This document shows, piece by piece, positions 55,042-64,000 of a stretch of 64,000 nt of DNA. Each line of letters starts with the position of its first letter. Position 1 is the first letter of the stretch. The position numbers were made by a program, and so were the translations under genes. The stretch covers positions 496,001 through 560,000 of the forward strand of contig CAWHKZ010000005.1 of NCBI GenBank assembly GCA_963830165.1, in the 5' to 3' direction. Source of the DNA: Bog-756 sp963830165. GTDB lineage: Bacteria; Actinomycetota; Acidimicrobiia; Acidimicrobiales; RAAP-2. Below the pieces are notes generated by a model, which saw only the letters and a program-made list of their open reading frames with translations, was not told where the DNA came from and did not search any database.

Positions 55042-55666
55042 CGCCCGATGCGAGCTCTGAGGCCTCGCGTCCCCCGAATCTCACCACGATCCCGGCCTTC
55101 CGCATCGTCCTCACGAACCACCACGTGGAGAGCACGATGCCGCCCCCGGTCAGCACCCACGTGACCATGGTCCGTTCGACGACGAATGCATGGAGTGAGG
55201 AGGCGACGAGCAACCAGAGCACGAACCCGCTGTTCACGAGCAGCACGACGGTCCACAGAACGGAGACGTGCACGAAGAACCGCCGGACGTGCGGCCGGCC
55301 CATCAGTTCCGCGTCGAGGGGACAGAAGTCGTGAGCCAACCGTTCGACGAGAGGACGGTCGAGCATGGCGGTGACCAGGAAGACCAGGGCGACGATGATC
55401 GTCCCGGCGGTCGGCTGGACGAAGTAGAGGAAGGCACTCTTGGTCAGGAAGCTGACGGCGGAGCGCACGGTGAGCAACCCGAGGCCGAGAGCCAGCAGCG
55501 CCGGAATGGGTTCCCGCCGCAACAGTCGACGACCGGCCGCCGCGTAGGCCCACACCAGGGCGAAGATGAGGGCACCGCGGAATCCGACGAAGGAGAGCGT
55601 GACGTAGAACAGGACCGCCGGTCCGATCGAGCCCTCCACGAGCGACGGGAAGGCGTGCCGCGCCAT
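55025..55666 (-). CDS. VC0807-family integral membrane protein
   Basis: The 213-residue protein has about six hydrophobic segments and resembles the VC0807 family: GPAVLFYVTLSFVGFRGAL, SAVSFLTKSAFLYFVQPTAGTIIVALVFLV and an ELMGRPHVRRFFVHVSVLW segment. The function of the family is unknown. It overlaps the PlsY-like gene by 17 bases and is probably cotranscribed. Confidence 0.7.
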   Translation of the reverse strand: MARHAFPSLVEGSIGPAVLFYVTLSFVGFRGALIFALVWAYAAAGRRLLRREPIPALLALGLGLLTVRSAVSFLTKSAFLYFVQPTAGTIIVALVFLVTAMLDRPLVERLAHDFCPLDAELMGRPHVRRFFVHVSVLWTVVLLVNSGFVLWLLVASSLHAFVVERTMVTWVLTGGGIVLSTWWFVRTMRKAGIVVRFGGREASELASGGAVST

Positions 55667-56129
55667 CCGCTTGATCGACGGCAGATGGAGGACTGCAGAG
55701 GGGGAGTCGGGACCCGATTCGATGCGCCAGGCTACCGCGCCCTGGTGCGTTCCCGGGGTGCGGCAGCTGCAGCTCGGTCGCCGCGGACGGTGCGCCCGTG
55801 GGTGCCTTTTCCCAGCTGGGGCTCCGTGCGGCGACCGGAATACCCGCCCGTTCCGGCGGCCGGAGCATCCGGTCGGAAGGTGGCTTCGCGGCCGGATTGA
55901 AGCTGGCTTCGATGCCGGCGCGTGGCTCTGGATGTGACAATCGGCGAGGTGGACGTTGGCGTGGTCGCCGCGTCGAGTGAGCGGCGACGCCGTGGCCGGG
56001 CCGGGCGGCGAGGAAGGGCGAACCGATGATCGGGGTCTTCCAGGAGCCGGAGTCGACAGGTGGTGCGCAACCGGCCGGCGACTTCCGGTGTCGGCCCGGG
56101 CACGGTGTCCACGGCGCGGAGCCGATGTG
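55667..56129. other. Divergent intergenic region
   Basis: About 460 bases between the minus-strand membrane gene and the ABC1 kinase. Frames here overlap on both strands and give Arg/Gly-rich translations; I find no gene or clear hairpin. Promoters for both neighbours should lie here. Confidence 0.45.
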
Positions 56130-57819
56130 ATGGCCTCCGCGTACCGCCGCCGTGAGATGGAGATCGCCGAGGTACTGGCCCGTTACGAGATGGGCCACCT
56201 GCTGCAGCTGGTGGGCCTCGAGGAACTCGTTTCGAAGGAGCGCACCGCTCTGCACCGCGGTCCTGCCCACACCCGACCCGAACGTCTTCGACTGGCGTTC
56301 GAAGAGCTGGGCCCGACCTTCATCAAGTTCGGCCAGATGCTGTCGACCCGGTCCGACCTGCTCCCTCCCGATTTCCAGGCCGAACTGGCGAAGCTCCAGG
56401 ACAGCACCCAGCCCATTTCCGCAGATGCCATCGAGCGGGCCGTGCACACCGAACTGCACGTCGGCACGGCCGAGGCGTTTGCCAGCTTCGATCCTGAGCC
56501 ACTGGCCGCCGCATCGATAGGACAGGTGCACGCCGCGACGCTGCACGACGGTAGCGAGGTGGTCGTGAAGGTCCGCCGCCCCGGAGCGTCCGAGGAGGTC
56601 GAGCAGGACCTCGAGATCCTCCAGAACATGGCGGCTCGGGCGAGCGAGCGGTGGAAGGACGCTCAGCACTGGGACCTGAATGCCCTGGTCGGCGTCTTCG
56701 CCACCGCGCTGCGGGCCGAACTGGACTACGTGCAGGAGGCGGAACATGCCCAGCAGTTCAAGGCGAACTTCGCGGCGGTGTCAGACGTCCACATACCGTC
56801 CGTCTTTCCGGAGCTCACCACCTCGCGCATGATCACGCTCGAGAGGATCAGGGGAACGAAGATCGACCACCTGGCCGAGCTCGACAGGACGGGTGCGGAC
56901 CGGGCCGCCGTCGCCGAGCGGCTCGGCGAGGCAGTGGCCAAGATGGTGCTGGCCGACGGCTACTACCACGCCGACCCCCAACCGGGGAACTTCTTCGTCG
57001 AGCCGGACGGCCGGATCGGCATCGTCGACTTCGGCCGGGTCGGTCGCATCGACGACGACATGCGCTCAGGGCTCACCCGACTCATGATCGCGCTGACCCG
57101 CAGTGACGCTGATCACCTGACGGGCGCCCTGCTGGATCTCGCGCGTATCGACGTCACCGGTCGACCGAGGGCGGTTGCGCCGGGACCTCGCCGAGCTGTT
57201 GTCGCGCTACGGCGGCGACGGCATCCACGGCGTGCCCATCGGTACGGCCATCCTCGAGGTCATGGAGATCGTCCGCCGGCACGACCTCGTCATCTCCTCG
57301 GACCTGTCCCTGCTCTTCGCGGTGATCGTCATGGACGAGGGCCTCGCCCACGAGCTCGATCCCGGGTTCCACTTCGACCACGCCATCACCCCGTATGTCC
57401 AGCACTATCTGGCTTCCGCCGCATCGGCGGCGGCGTTGGCCCGGAAGGCCGAGCAGTTCGGGATCGAGGTCGCCGAGCTGGTGGGCGACCTGCCCGGCCA
57501 GCTCCGCAGGATCCTGGAAGTCATCGCAGACGGACAGTTCGAGGTCAACCTGCGGGCCAACGAACTCGACGACCTGGTCCACCGCATCGAACGCCTCGGC
57601 AACCTCGTGGCGGTCAGCATTCTGGCCGCGGCCGTGATCGACGGACTCTCCGAGTTGGCCGCCCACCCCAGCGAGCGGTGGACCCCGCGCCGACTGGTGC
57701 TCGGGGTCGGCGTGGGGACGGTTGCGTCTCTCGGCGCCTACGCCGGGTGGCGGCACACCACGGCCGCGTCGTTGCTCGGTCGATTCCGGTCGCACGCCCG
57801 ACCACGTTCGTCCGCGTAG
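56130..57819 (+). pseudogene. ABC1/UbiB-family atypical kinase, frameshifted
   Basis: The kinase-like domain has the KxGQ motif in FIKFGQMLSTRSDLLP, the A-rich loop AAASIGQVHAA, VVVKVRRPG, the ExD motif in ELDYVQEAEH, the HADPQPGNFF catalytic loop and IVDFGRVG. The frame shifts at about 57159; the rest (RRDLAELLSRYGGDGIHGVPIG and LDPGFHFDHAITPYV, with a C-terminal membrane helix) is in the +1 frame. Deleting one G of the GG at 57159 would restore it. UbiB-type proteins support lipid or quinone metabolism. It may be a sequencing indel. Confidence 0.85.
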
Positions 57820-58162
57820 GTGCGTCGGCAACGCGATCGGGCCGACCGGTGCACCGGCCGTCCGCCGCCCGCCGCCCGGACCGGCGGCGAGGATCGCGGC
57901 TCCTTCCGGTCGGAGGGGTCCGACTGCCCCATAGGCCACGTCCAGACCGCCGGTGAGCCGGGTTCGTCATCCGTCCATGGTGCGATGTCCGCCCAACCTC
58001 TCACCCCTACGCCGCGACCCGGTGGGTCCTTCCGCGGTGCTACCGATGGTGCGCGGCAAGTCGCCAGTCCGGCCGGGAGATGGGGTACCGTGCGGGGGTC
58101 AGCGGACGGTCGTCACCGTATGAATCGACGGGGTACGACACCTGAGGAAGGAATGCGGGACC
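57820..58162. other. Intergenic region before the glycosyltransferase
   Basis: About 340 bases with no supported gene. Frames on both strands are short and Arg/Pro-rich. The GAGGAAGG at 58144-58151 is the probable ribosome site for the next gene. Confidence 0.45.
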
Positions 58163-59479
58163 TTGCCCAGCGGCGACCTCCAACACGTCAGCCGCGGGGT
58201 CGCCGGTGCGGTCCCCGGGGGACGGACCCCGCCGGACCGCGATTCTGACGGGGTGGACCGGGGCGGTGTCCCGGTCGGCAACCGGTGGGAGCAGGGTGCC
58301 GGGACCGGGGAGGCGTCCCTCTCCCGGTTCGCGCACCCCGTCTCGGTGCTGCTGTTCAACCGTCCGGACTACGCCCTCATCACGCTCGAGTCCCTGCGGG
58401 ATCAGACGTTACCGGTGTCCCCCGAACGGCTCATCGTGTCGATCGACGGGTACCCCGGGTCGAAGGACGAGGCTCTGGGGAAGGCCGACCGGACCGGCGA
58501 GGTGGCAGAGCTGGCCCGCACGATGTTTCCCGGGGCCACCGTCAGGAGCGCGCCATTCAATCTCGGGATCGCCCGGCATTTCGCACTCGTCGAGCAGCTG
58601 ACATTCGACGACGATGCCCAGGAGTGGGCCACCTTCTTCGAAGAGGACTTCGAACTCGCTCCCTCGTACCTCGAGGTCATGACCGAGTTGATCGCGCACG
58701 TCCATGCGGAGGGACGGATCGTGCAGGTGTCCGCGACGGGCGACACGATGGTTCCCGAGGCTACGGATGCCGAGGTCCTCCGACCGATGTTCCACGCCTG
58801 GGCATTCGCCCTGCGACGGTCGCACTACCTCGAGCGGAAGGCGATCATCGACGCGTACCTCGAGGAACTTGCCGAGGTTCCGTACTACCAGAGGGACCAT
58901 GTCGCCGTGATCTCTCGGCTGGTCGACTTCGGGCTCTATCCGATCGGTTCGGCCCAGGACCGCGTCAAACAGGCCATCCGGAAGCACTTCGGGGTGCTGG
59001 CGGTGACGACGGCGAGGCCGTACGGCCGGTACATCGGCGTCGAAGGGGAGCATTCCACACCGGAGAGCTTCGCCGAACTCGGCTACGACAACCCGCCGAG
59101 CATCCCGGACGAGGTACCCGAGTTCGACGACGCCGTCGCTGCCCTCGTCCCGGTGCTGGTGCGGGAGGACCAACGGGCGTGGGCCCGTGAGCTCAACGCC
59201 GTGTGGGAAAGTCGTCTGGAAGGTGCCACGGCGGAGGCCGAGAGGCGCTCCGCCGATGCCGAGGCCCGCCTGGCGGAGGCAGCTGAAGCCGCAGCACAGA
59301 CCGAAGCCCGGGCGTCGGCCATCCGTGACCAGCTGGCCGACCGGGAGCTCCAGCTCGAAGCGACGGAACGCGAACTGCGGACCATGCTCGACAGCCGCTC
59401 CTGGAGAGTGACCGGAGCCCTGCGGATGCTGGGAGGAGGCTCTCGGATCGCCGCGTCGAGATTTCGTGGAGGCCGGTGA
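58163..59479 (+). CDS. Glycosyltransferase, GT2-like, with C-terminal coiled coil
   Basis: The 438-residue protein begins, after about 55 low-complexity residues, with a GT-A-like fold: HPVSVLLFNRPDYALITLESLRDQ, LIVSIDGYPG, FNLGIARHFALVEQL and FFEEDFELAPSYLEVM, where EED is in the DXD-like position. Residues about 345-410 form an Ala/Glu-rich coiled coil, and the end DSRSWRVTGALRML is a motif recurrent in cell-surface glycan enzymes. It probably transfers a sugar to a surface polymer. The TTG start follows GAGGAAGG, but an in-frame GTG at 58253 is possible. Confidence 0.75.
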   Translation: MPSGDLQHVSRGVAGAVPGGRTPPDRDSDGVDRGGVPVGNRWEQGAGTGEASLSRFAHPVSVLLFNRPDYALITLESLRDQTLPVSPERLIVSIDGYPGSKDEALGKADRTGEVAELARTMFPGATVRSAPFNLGIARHFALVEQLTFDDDAQEWATFFEEDFELAPSYLEVMTELIAHVHAEGRIVQVSATGDTMVPEATDAEVLRPMFHAWAFALRRSHYLERKAIIDAYLEELAEVPYYQRDHVAVISRLVDFGLYPIGSAQDRVKQAIRKHFGVLAVTTARPYGRYIGVEGEHSTPESFAELGYDNPPSIPDEVPEFDDAVAALVPVLVREDQRAWARELNAVWESRLEGATAEAERRSADAEARLAEAAEAAAQTEARASAIRDQLADRELQLEATERELRTMLDSRSWRVTGALRMLGGGSRIAASRFRGGR

Positions 59480-59678
59480 CGGATTCCGTCCGGAGGGCGC
59501 CCGGATTCCGCGGCGGTGGGAAGGGTGCTGGTAGGTTCCGTCCTGTCGGTGCACGTGTCGTCCTGATCTTCGACGAGGTCGAAGTCCTCAGAACCCCAGG
59601 CGGGAAGCGCGGGCACGCGGAAACGCGCTGATCGGGTCGGACGGCAGCGTGATTGATCGGAGCTACCAGGAAGGTCCA

Positions 59679-61503
59679 ATGGCTGTCAGCGGCGCTACGA
59701 CCGAAGGCAGGCCGAGCGCCCTCGTCGCCCACGATGCGTCCTTCCCCCGAAGGGGCGCGTTCACACTGGCGGTGCTCGCCGCGTACGTGCTGCTCGCCGT
59801 CATTGCCTTCTGGCGGTTGTTTCCGGCCATGTCGCAACAGATCTACGGTCTCGGCGCGGACTCGATCCTGGGCATGTGGTTCCTCGCCTGGGTGCCCCAC
59901 GCACTCGCGCACGGCCAGAATCCGCTGTTCAGCGGATCGATCTTCGTTCCGGCCGGCGTGAACCTCGCGCAGAACACGGAGGCACCGCTCCTCGGATTGA
60001 TCACCGCCCCGTTCGCCGTGGTGCTGGGGCCGGTGGCCCGAGCGAATCTGCTGATGGTGCTGGCCATGCCGGCCTCGGCAACGGCGGCGTTCCTGGTATT
60101 GCGAAGGTGGAGGGTCTGGGACCCGGCAGCTGCGCTCGGTGGCCTCATCTACGGCTTCTCGCCGTTCGCCGTAGCCCACAGCCTCGGCCACCCGGTGCTG
60201 GTGTTCCTCCCGCTACCACCGTTGATCGCGATGACAGTGGTATCGATCCTGCAGGGGCGAGGCAGACCCCGGCGGCTCGGGATCGGGCTCGGCCTGCTCA
60301 TCACCGCGCAATTCCTCATCGAGCCGGAGGTACTGACGACCGTCGCCATCCTCACCGCCTGGGCGGTGGCGTGCGCCGCACTTCGTTACCCGGCGAAGGT
60401 GGGGGACGTTGCCCGTGCCTCGGTGAGGCCGGTGGGTATCGCACTGGGGCTGGCGGCAGTCCTTCTCGCCTATCCGATCTGGATGATGCTCGCCGGTCCC
60501 CAGCACTACACGGGGACGGCGCAACCAATCGTCAATCCCTACTACAACGACCTCTTCAGCTTCATCGACCCGGGATCCCTCCAGAGGTTCACCTTCGGGC
60601 TGCCGGCACTGAAGGCCACCGCGGCCGGACCGGTGCAGGCCGGAGGCTATTTCGGCATCCCGCTCCTCATCCTGGCCGCACTGTTCGCCTGGCGATCCCG
60701 CCGCAGTCCACGGATGCAACTGACGGTGGCCGTACTCGTCGGGTCCGTCGTCCTGTCCCTCGGGCCACATCTGGCGATCGACGGACGGCTCACGCACATC
60801 CCGCTCCCGTTCCTGGTACTCACCCACCTGCCGCTGCTCGACAACATCCTGCCCGTCCGGCTGTCGATCGAGATCGCCGCGTGCGTCGCCGCGTTCGATC
60901 GCGTTCGGGCTCGACGACGTCCGTCGGGGGCCGGCACGTGCCCACCAGCACGGCTCATCGGCGCGGAAGACGGCCGCCTGCCTCGGCGTGGCGACACTCG
61001 CGGTGGTCGTCGTCACACAGTGGCCGACATGGCCGTACCCGGTGCAGGCTGCCCGACCGCTTCCGGCGCAGGTGGTCAGTGCGTTGCCGTCGGATGACCC
61101 GGTGGCGATCACGTACCCGTTCGCATCGCCGGTCTTCACGCAGCCCATGCTCTGGCAAGCCGATGACGGTTTTGCGTTCCGTCTACTCGGTGGATACGCG
61201 GAGCACCCCGATCCGGACGGGCGACCGACGGGTTTCCCGAACCCGATGAGCCCGCCGGGTCTGCAGTTGTTCCTCGAAGGACAGGAGGGCTACAACTCCT
61301 ACCTTCCGCCGGTGCCGATCACCACCGGCCTTCTGGCCACCACCCGGACGGCGCTGTCGGAGAACGACATTCGGATGGTCGTGGTGGACCGGTCGGTGCG
61401 TGGCAGTGGGCAGGTCGTCAACCTGTTCACCCGTGTATTGGGCAGGCCGACGGTGTCGACGAACTCGTTCACCCTGTGGGCCAGCCGTACCGGCCCGCTC
61501 TGA
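59679..61503 (+). pseudogene. Multi-pass membrane protein (glycosyltransferase-like), frameshifted
   Basis: The first frame holds about ten hydrophobic helices, starting AFTLAVLAAYVLLAVIAFWRLFP and with SILGMWFLAWVPHALAHGQNPLF, YGFSPFAVAHSLGHP and IPLPFLVLTHLPLLDNILPVRL. This layout resembles actinobacterial GT-C type mannosyl- or arabinosyltransferase-like proteins. After about 60897 the sense continues in the +1 frame (IAFGLDDVRRGPARAHQHG, then VATLAVVVVTQWPTWPYPVQ and an extracytoplasmic domain to 61503). One extra base splits it. The ATG at 59679 follows AGGAAGG. Confidence 0.75.
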
Positions 61504-61628
61504 TCCGACCGGGCGGGGGCGCGAACGCCCCACCCAGCCGGGCGTACGTCGAGACGCACCCCGGCACCGCCACCACACCGACGATCCCGACGGTCAACTC
61601 CGGGTTCAGCGGGATCGCGTGGCCGGCC

Positions 61629-62096
61629 TCACCGTTCGCTGTCGTCCAGGCTGGCTGCCAGCGATTCCAGCAGGGACCGGGTTCCTCCCTCTCGCTGGGC
61701 CACCGTGTCGAGCCCGTCGAGGAACACCCCCTGCTCGGTGAGCACGAGTCGGGTCCCGGCCCCTACGGACGAGAACTGCACGGTGGCGAGGGACACGGAG
61801 ATACGAGCCTCGCCGGCGTACATCTCGTAGGTGTAGATGATCCGCTGATCCGGAACGATCTCGTGGAACCGCGCGTCGTAGGTGTAGACGAGACCGTCGG
61901 GAGGCCCGCCCCGATTGACCTCGCGGCCGCCGACCCGGAAGTCGAGCTCGTAGCCGGCCCCGAGAGCATCATCGGAGCCGGCGAACCAGCGGGCCTTGAG
62001 CTGGGGGTCCGACCAGGCCCGGAAGGCGTGCCCGACCGGGGCGTCGTAGACCCGCTCGATCGCGAACGTGTCATGGGACATGGTGGACAGGGTCAT
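61629..62096 (-). CDS. SRPBCC (AHSA1-like) protein
   Basis: The 155-residue protein has the START/AHSA1 pattern: ERVYDAPVGHAFRAWSDPQLKARWFAG, ELDFRVGGREVNRGGPPDG, the YTYDARFHEIVPDQRIIYTYEMY strands and GTRLVLTEQGVFLDG. Such proteins bind hydrophobic ligands; in two-gene ArsR-SRPBCC operons they are frequent and of unknown role. Its ATG overlaps the upstream ArsR stop as ATGA. Confidence 0.88.
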   Translation of the reverse strand: MTLSTMSHDTFAIERVYDAPVGHAFRAWSDPQLKARWFAGSDDALGAGYELDFRVGGREVNRGGPPDGLVYTYDARFHEIVPDQRIIYTYEMYAGEARISVSLATVQFSSVGAGTRLVLTEQGVFLDGLDTVAQREGGTRSLLESLAASLDDSER

Positions 62097-62437
62097 GGCT
62101 TCTCCTCGGTGCTCGGTGCGTCGTTCAGGACGTCGCCCAATCGGTCCAGGCGCGCCTCCCAGCCTCGGCGTTGGCTGGAGATCCACTGCTCGGCGGCTGT
62201 CATCGCCACTCGTTCGATCCGGCAGATGCGGGATCTCCCCACCTTCTCGGTCCGCACGAGCCCGGACGATTCGAGGACCTGGACGTGCTGGACGACGGCG
62301 GCGAGGGACATGGCCAGGGGCTCCGCCAACTCACTGACCGAGGCGGGGCCCGACGTGAGTCGCTCCACCATGGTGCGCCGGCTCTTGTCGGCCAGCGCTT
62401 GGAAGGCCCGATCGAGGTCGATCGTTTGGTCAAGCAT
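62093..62437 (-). CDS. ArsR/SmtB-family winged-helix repressor
   Basis: The 114-residue protein has the ArsR fold: FQALADKSRRTMVERLTSGPASVSELAEPLAMSLAAVVQHVQVLESSGLVRTEKVGRSRICRIER. It lacks the ELCVCDL metal motif of ArsR and so belongs to the type that pairs with SRPBCC proteins and may sense non-metal ligands. The ATG lies inside a perfect inverted repeat, which suggests autorepression and leaderless or near-leaderless translation. Confidence 0.9.
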   Translation of the reverse strand: MLDQTIDLDRAFQALADKSRRTMVERLTSGPASVSELAEPLAMSLAAVVQHVQVLESSGLVRTEKVGRSRICRIERVAMTAAEQWISSQRRGWEARLDRLGDVLNDAPSTEEKP

Positions 62438-62446
62438 TTACTTGAC
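62429..62446. promoter_or_regulatory. ArsR operator candidate over its own start codon
   Basis: GTCAAG (62429-62434) and CTTGAC (62441-62446) are exact inverted arms around six bases that contain the repressor's ATG. On the minus strand TATAGT at 62450-62445 could be a -10 box, placing the transcript start near the ATG. Confidence 0.6.
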
Positions 62447-62548
62447 TATAGGCCGTGGCTGAGCGGCCGTGCCCCGGAGCGTCGGTCGGCCCGACGCCGC
62501 TGGACGAGGTGAGAGCGAGGGGTGTCTAGTTGCTCGCGGCGGTGGCGG

Positions 62549-63416
62549 TCATACGCCGTCCTTGTGCAGATGGGCGAAGTGGGGCCACAGCCGCAGATCG
62601 ATCTGCGGGTAGCGGGCGGCCAGGCGCACGACGTCGGGCTCGTAGAGCTCGCCCAGGAGACGTGCCATGCCGGGATCGAGCTCCCGCTTCGCCCTGGTCT
62701 CGTTGACCCTGGCCTGCAGGGCGGGGGGCTTGTAGGAGTCGTCGAGGCCGAGGAACCGGTAGGTGGCGGCGAGCTGGGTGGCCGGGTCGGCGGTGCACGC
62801 CTCGTACTGGAGCATCAGGATCCTGGACGGGTCGACCGCCTCCTCCCACGGCTCCAACTCGGCCGAGTAGAACCCGCGGGCGAGGCTGCGGTAGCGGACG
62901 TAGTGCAGGATCCGCCGCGGCATGCGGCGCGAGATGTCGGAGTGGTACCGCTCGATCGGGTCGCGCAGCATGACCAGGAACCGGGCTTCGGGGGCCACCT
63001 TCTCGAGGATGCCGGGCAGCAGGTAGGCGAACAGGTACGACGGGGTCCACTCGCCGGTGGTCGCCCCGGCGGGCCGGGGGAACCAGTTCCAGTAGGTGTG
63101 CAGTTGCTCGTCGGACACCCCATCCGCCCGGTACAGCTGCAGGAAGCTCCGGTTGAAGAACTGCAGCTCCTTCTGACCGGTCCGTGCACGTCGGGGTGGG
63201 CCAGGATCAGGCTGAACCACCACGAGGTGCCGCACTTCGGTACCCCCAGCCCGATGAAGTCGGGCGGCCCCGGTCGCATGCCCGGGGGGCAGGGTGGCGC
63301 ATCGGGGGGCGACCGGTCTCCCAGGGCGTGTAGCTGCCCTTCCAGTGGAGGATCGACGTCCGCAGCCCGCGGGGCAGGGCCATGAACGCGGTTCGGGCCG
63401 AGGTGGGGAGCTCCAT
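62549..63416 (-). pseudogene. Sulfotransferase-domain protein, twice frameshifted
   Basis: The protein reads across three frames. Frame 1 from the ATG at 63416 gives MELPTSARTAFMALPRGLRTS and SYTPWETGR. Frame 2 from about 63295 gives PPDFIGLGVPKCGTSWWFSLILAHPDV, the 5'-PSB loop that binds PAPS. Frame 3 from about 63181 gives QKELQFFNRSFLQLY, RFLVMLRDPIERYHSDI (the 3'-phosphate loop) and LQYEACTADPATQL. It would transfer sulfate to a carbohydrate or lipid. Both shifts need one added base, one near two G6 runs at 63284 and 63304. Confidence 0.8.
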
Positions 63417-63516
63417 CAGATCAACTCCGGCGTCCGGTGTCCGGCGTTCGGCACGAGCAGGCACCGTACTACAGGGCCTGCGGTGTCCGACCGGGTGCCC
63501 GACGCTCCCGGCTGGG

Positions 63517-64000
63517 CTAGCCGGCCGGCGTGGTCGGCGTCGACGAGCCGTAGGAGACGGTGAAGGCGTTCCCGCTCGCGGACAGGGCCGACGGGATCGA
63601 GATCACGGGCTTGCCGGTGCCTCCGACCATCGAGATGGCGTCGGCCGGGACGAGGCCGGGAGCTCCACCGTTGGCGGTCATACCCGTGAAGGTGGTGGAG
63701 CCGTAGGGGGCGAGTGTGGCCAGCGTGGGCCCGACCTGGGGCCGCTCCTCGATCCATTCGGCCGAGGCCCCCGGGCCCCGGTACGGGCGGGTCAGGGCGA
63801 AGGTGGCTCCGGTGGTGGTGTCGGTCAGGGTGATGGTCCACCGCCGGCCGGTGACCTGGGTGACGACGGCGGTCATCCGGTTGCCCGGACTGACCGTCAT
63901 CCGGCTGATGACCCGCTCGGCCCGGGGAGGACCTCGGTCCAGGCGTCGTAGTGGACGACGCCGTCGATCACGTCCGACTCGGTGCCCGTCTGGATGAGGT
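63517..64000 (-). pseudogene. G1 (glutamic/eqolisin) endopeptidase, partial and frameshifted
   Basis: The C-terminal part of a G1 peptidase is present; its N-terminus lies beyond the window. The first frame (from 63998) has LIQTGTESDVIDGVVHYDAWTEVLP with the catalytic Gln. After a shift near 63925, close to a CCCCGGG run, the second frame has TVSPGNRMTAVV, TDTTTGATFALTRPYRGPGASAEWIEERP with the catalytic Glu in AEWIEE, and APYGSTTFTGM. G1 peptidases are secreted acid proteases using a Gln/Glu pair. The indel may be technical. Confidence 0.8.

Overview
This window is the replication-origin region of a high-GC actinobacterial chromosome. The conserved block runs, on the minus strand, rpmH, rnpA-yidD, yidC, jag, rsmG, parA, parB, and on the plus strand, dnaA, dnaN, recF, dciA-like, gyrB, gyrA, tRNA-Ile. 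A thioredoxin tail and a CwlM-type pseudo-amidase lie beyond parB. GTG starts are common, stop/start overlaps are frequent, and three SDRs have the mycofactocin-type insertion. Together these point to Actinomycetota. My best guess is the class Acidimicrobiia, but that is inference from general protein character, not from a marker comparison.

Layout. 0-5.8 kb: trxA tail, cwlM, parB, parA, and a 1.35-kb gene-free stretch bracketed by two parS sites. 5.1-9.1 kb: rsmG, jag, yidC, an in-frame rnpA-yidD fusion and rpmH. 9.1-18.2 kb: dnaA, the probable oriC (10.55-10.82 kb, DnaA boxes next to an AT-rich tract), dnaN, recF, dciA-like, gyrB, gyrA, tRNA-Ile(GAT). These housekeeping genes are intact.

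18.4-33.3 kb is catabolic island 1: a cyclase-family hydrolase, three SnoaL-like proteins, a TetR regulator, short-chain dehydrogenases (SDRs), a complete LIV-type ABC importer (LivH, LivM, LivG, LivF plus a lipoprotein binding protein), a D-aminoacylase-type amidohydrolase, an SDR-like protein without cofactor or catalytic motifs beside a normal SDR, and an HD-domain protein resembling diiron oxygenases. 33.3-50.9 kb is island 2: an acyl-CoA synthetase, a frameshifted GntR regulator, a class II aldolase, an ACMSD/LigW-type amidohydrolase, a second LIV importer with a frameshifted livF, a cytochrome P450, three mycofactocin-type SDRs, an aldehyde dehydrogenase, another SDR, a hotdog thioesterase and a DoxX protein. 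The gene content suggests uptake, CoA activation and stepwise oxidation of an unidentified organic acid or alcohol. Short palindromic motifs recur at the promoters of both islands.

51-64 kb holds mixed genes: DegV, YbhN/UPF0104-type and VC0807-type membrane proteins, a PlsY-like acyltransferase, an ABC1 kinase, a glycosyltransferase, a large membrane protein, an ArsR/SRPBCC pair, a sulfotransferase and a G1 glutamic endopeptidase cut by the window end. Several of these are broken by one-base frameshifts, often near C or G runs. Those may be sequencing indels rather than true decay, and I mark them as frameshifted.
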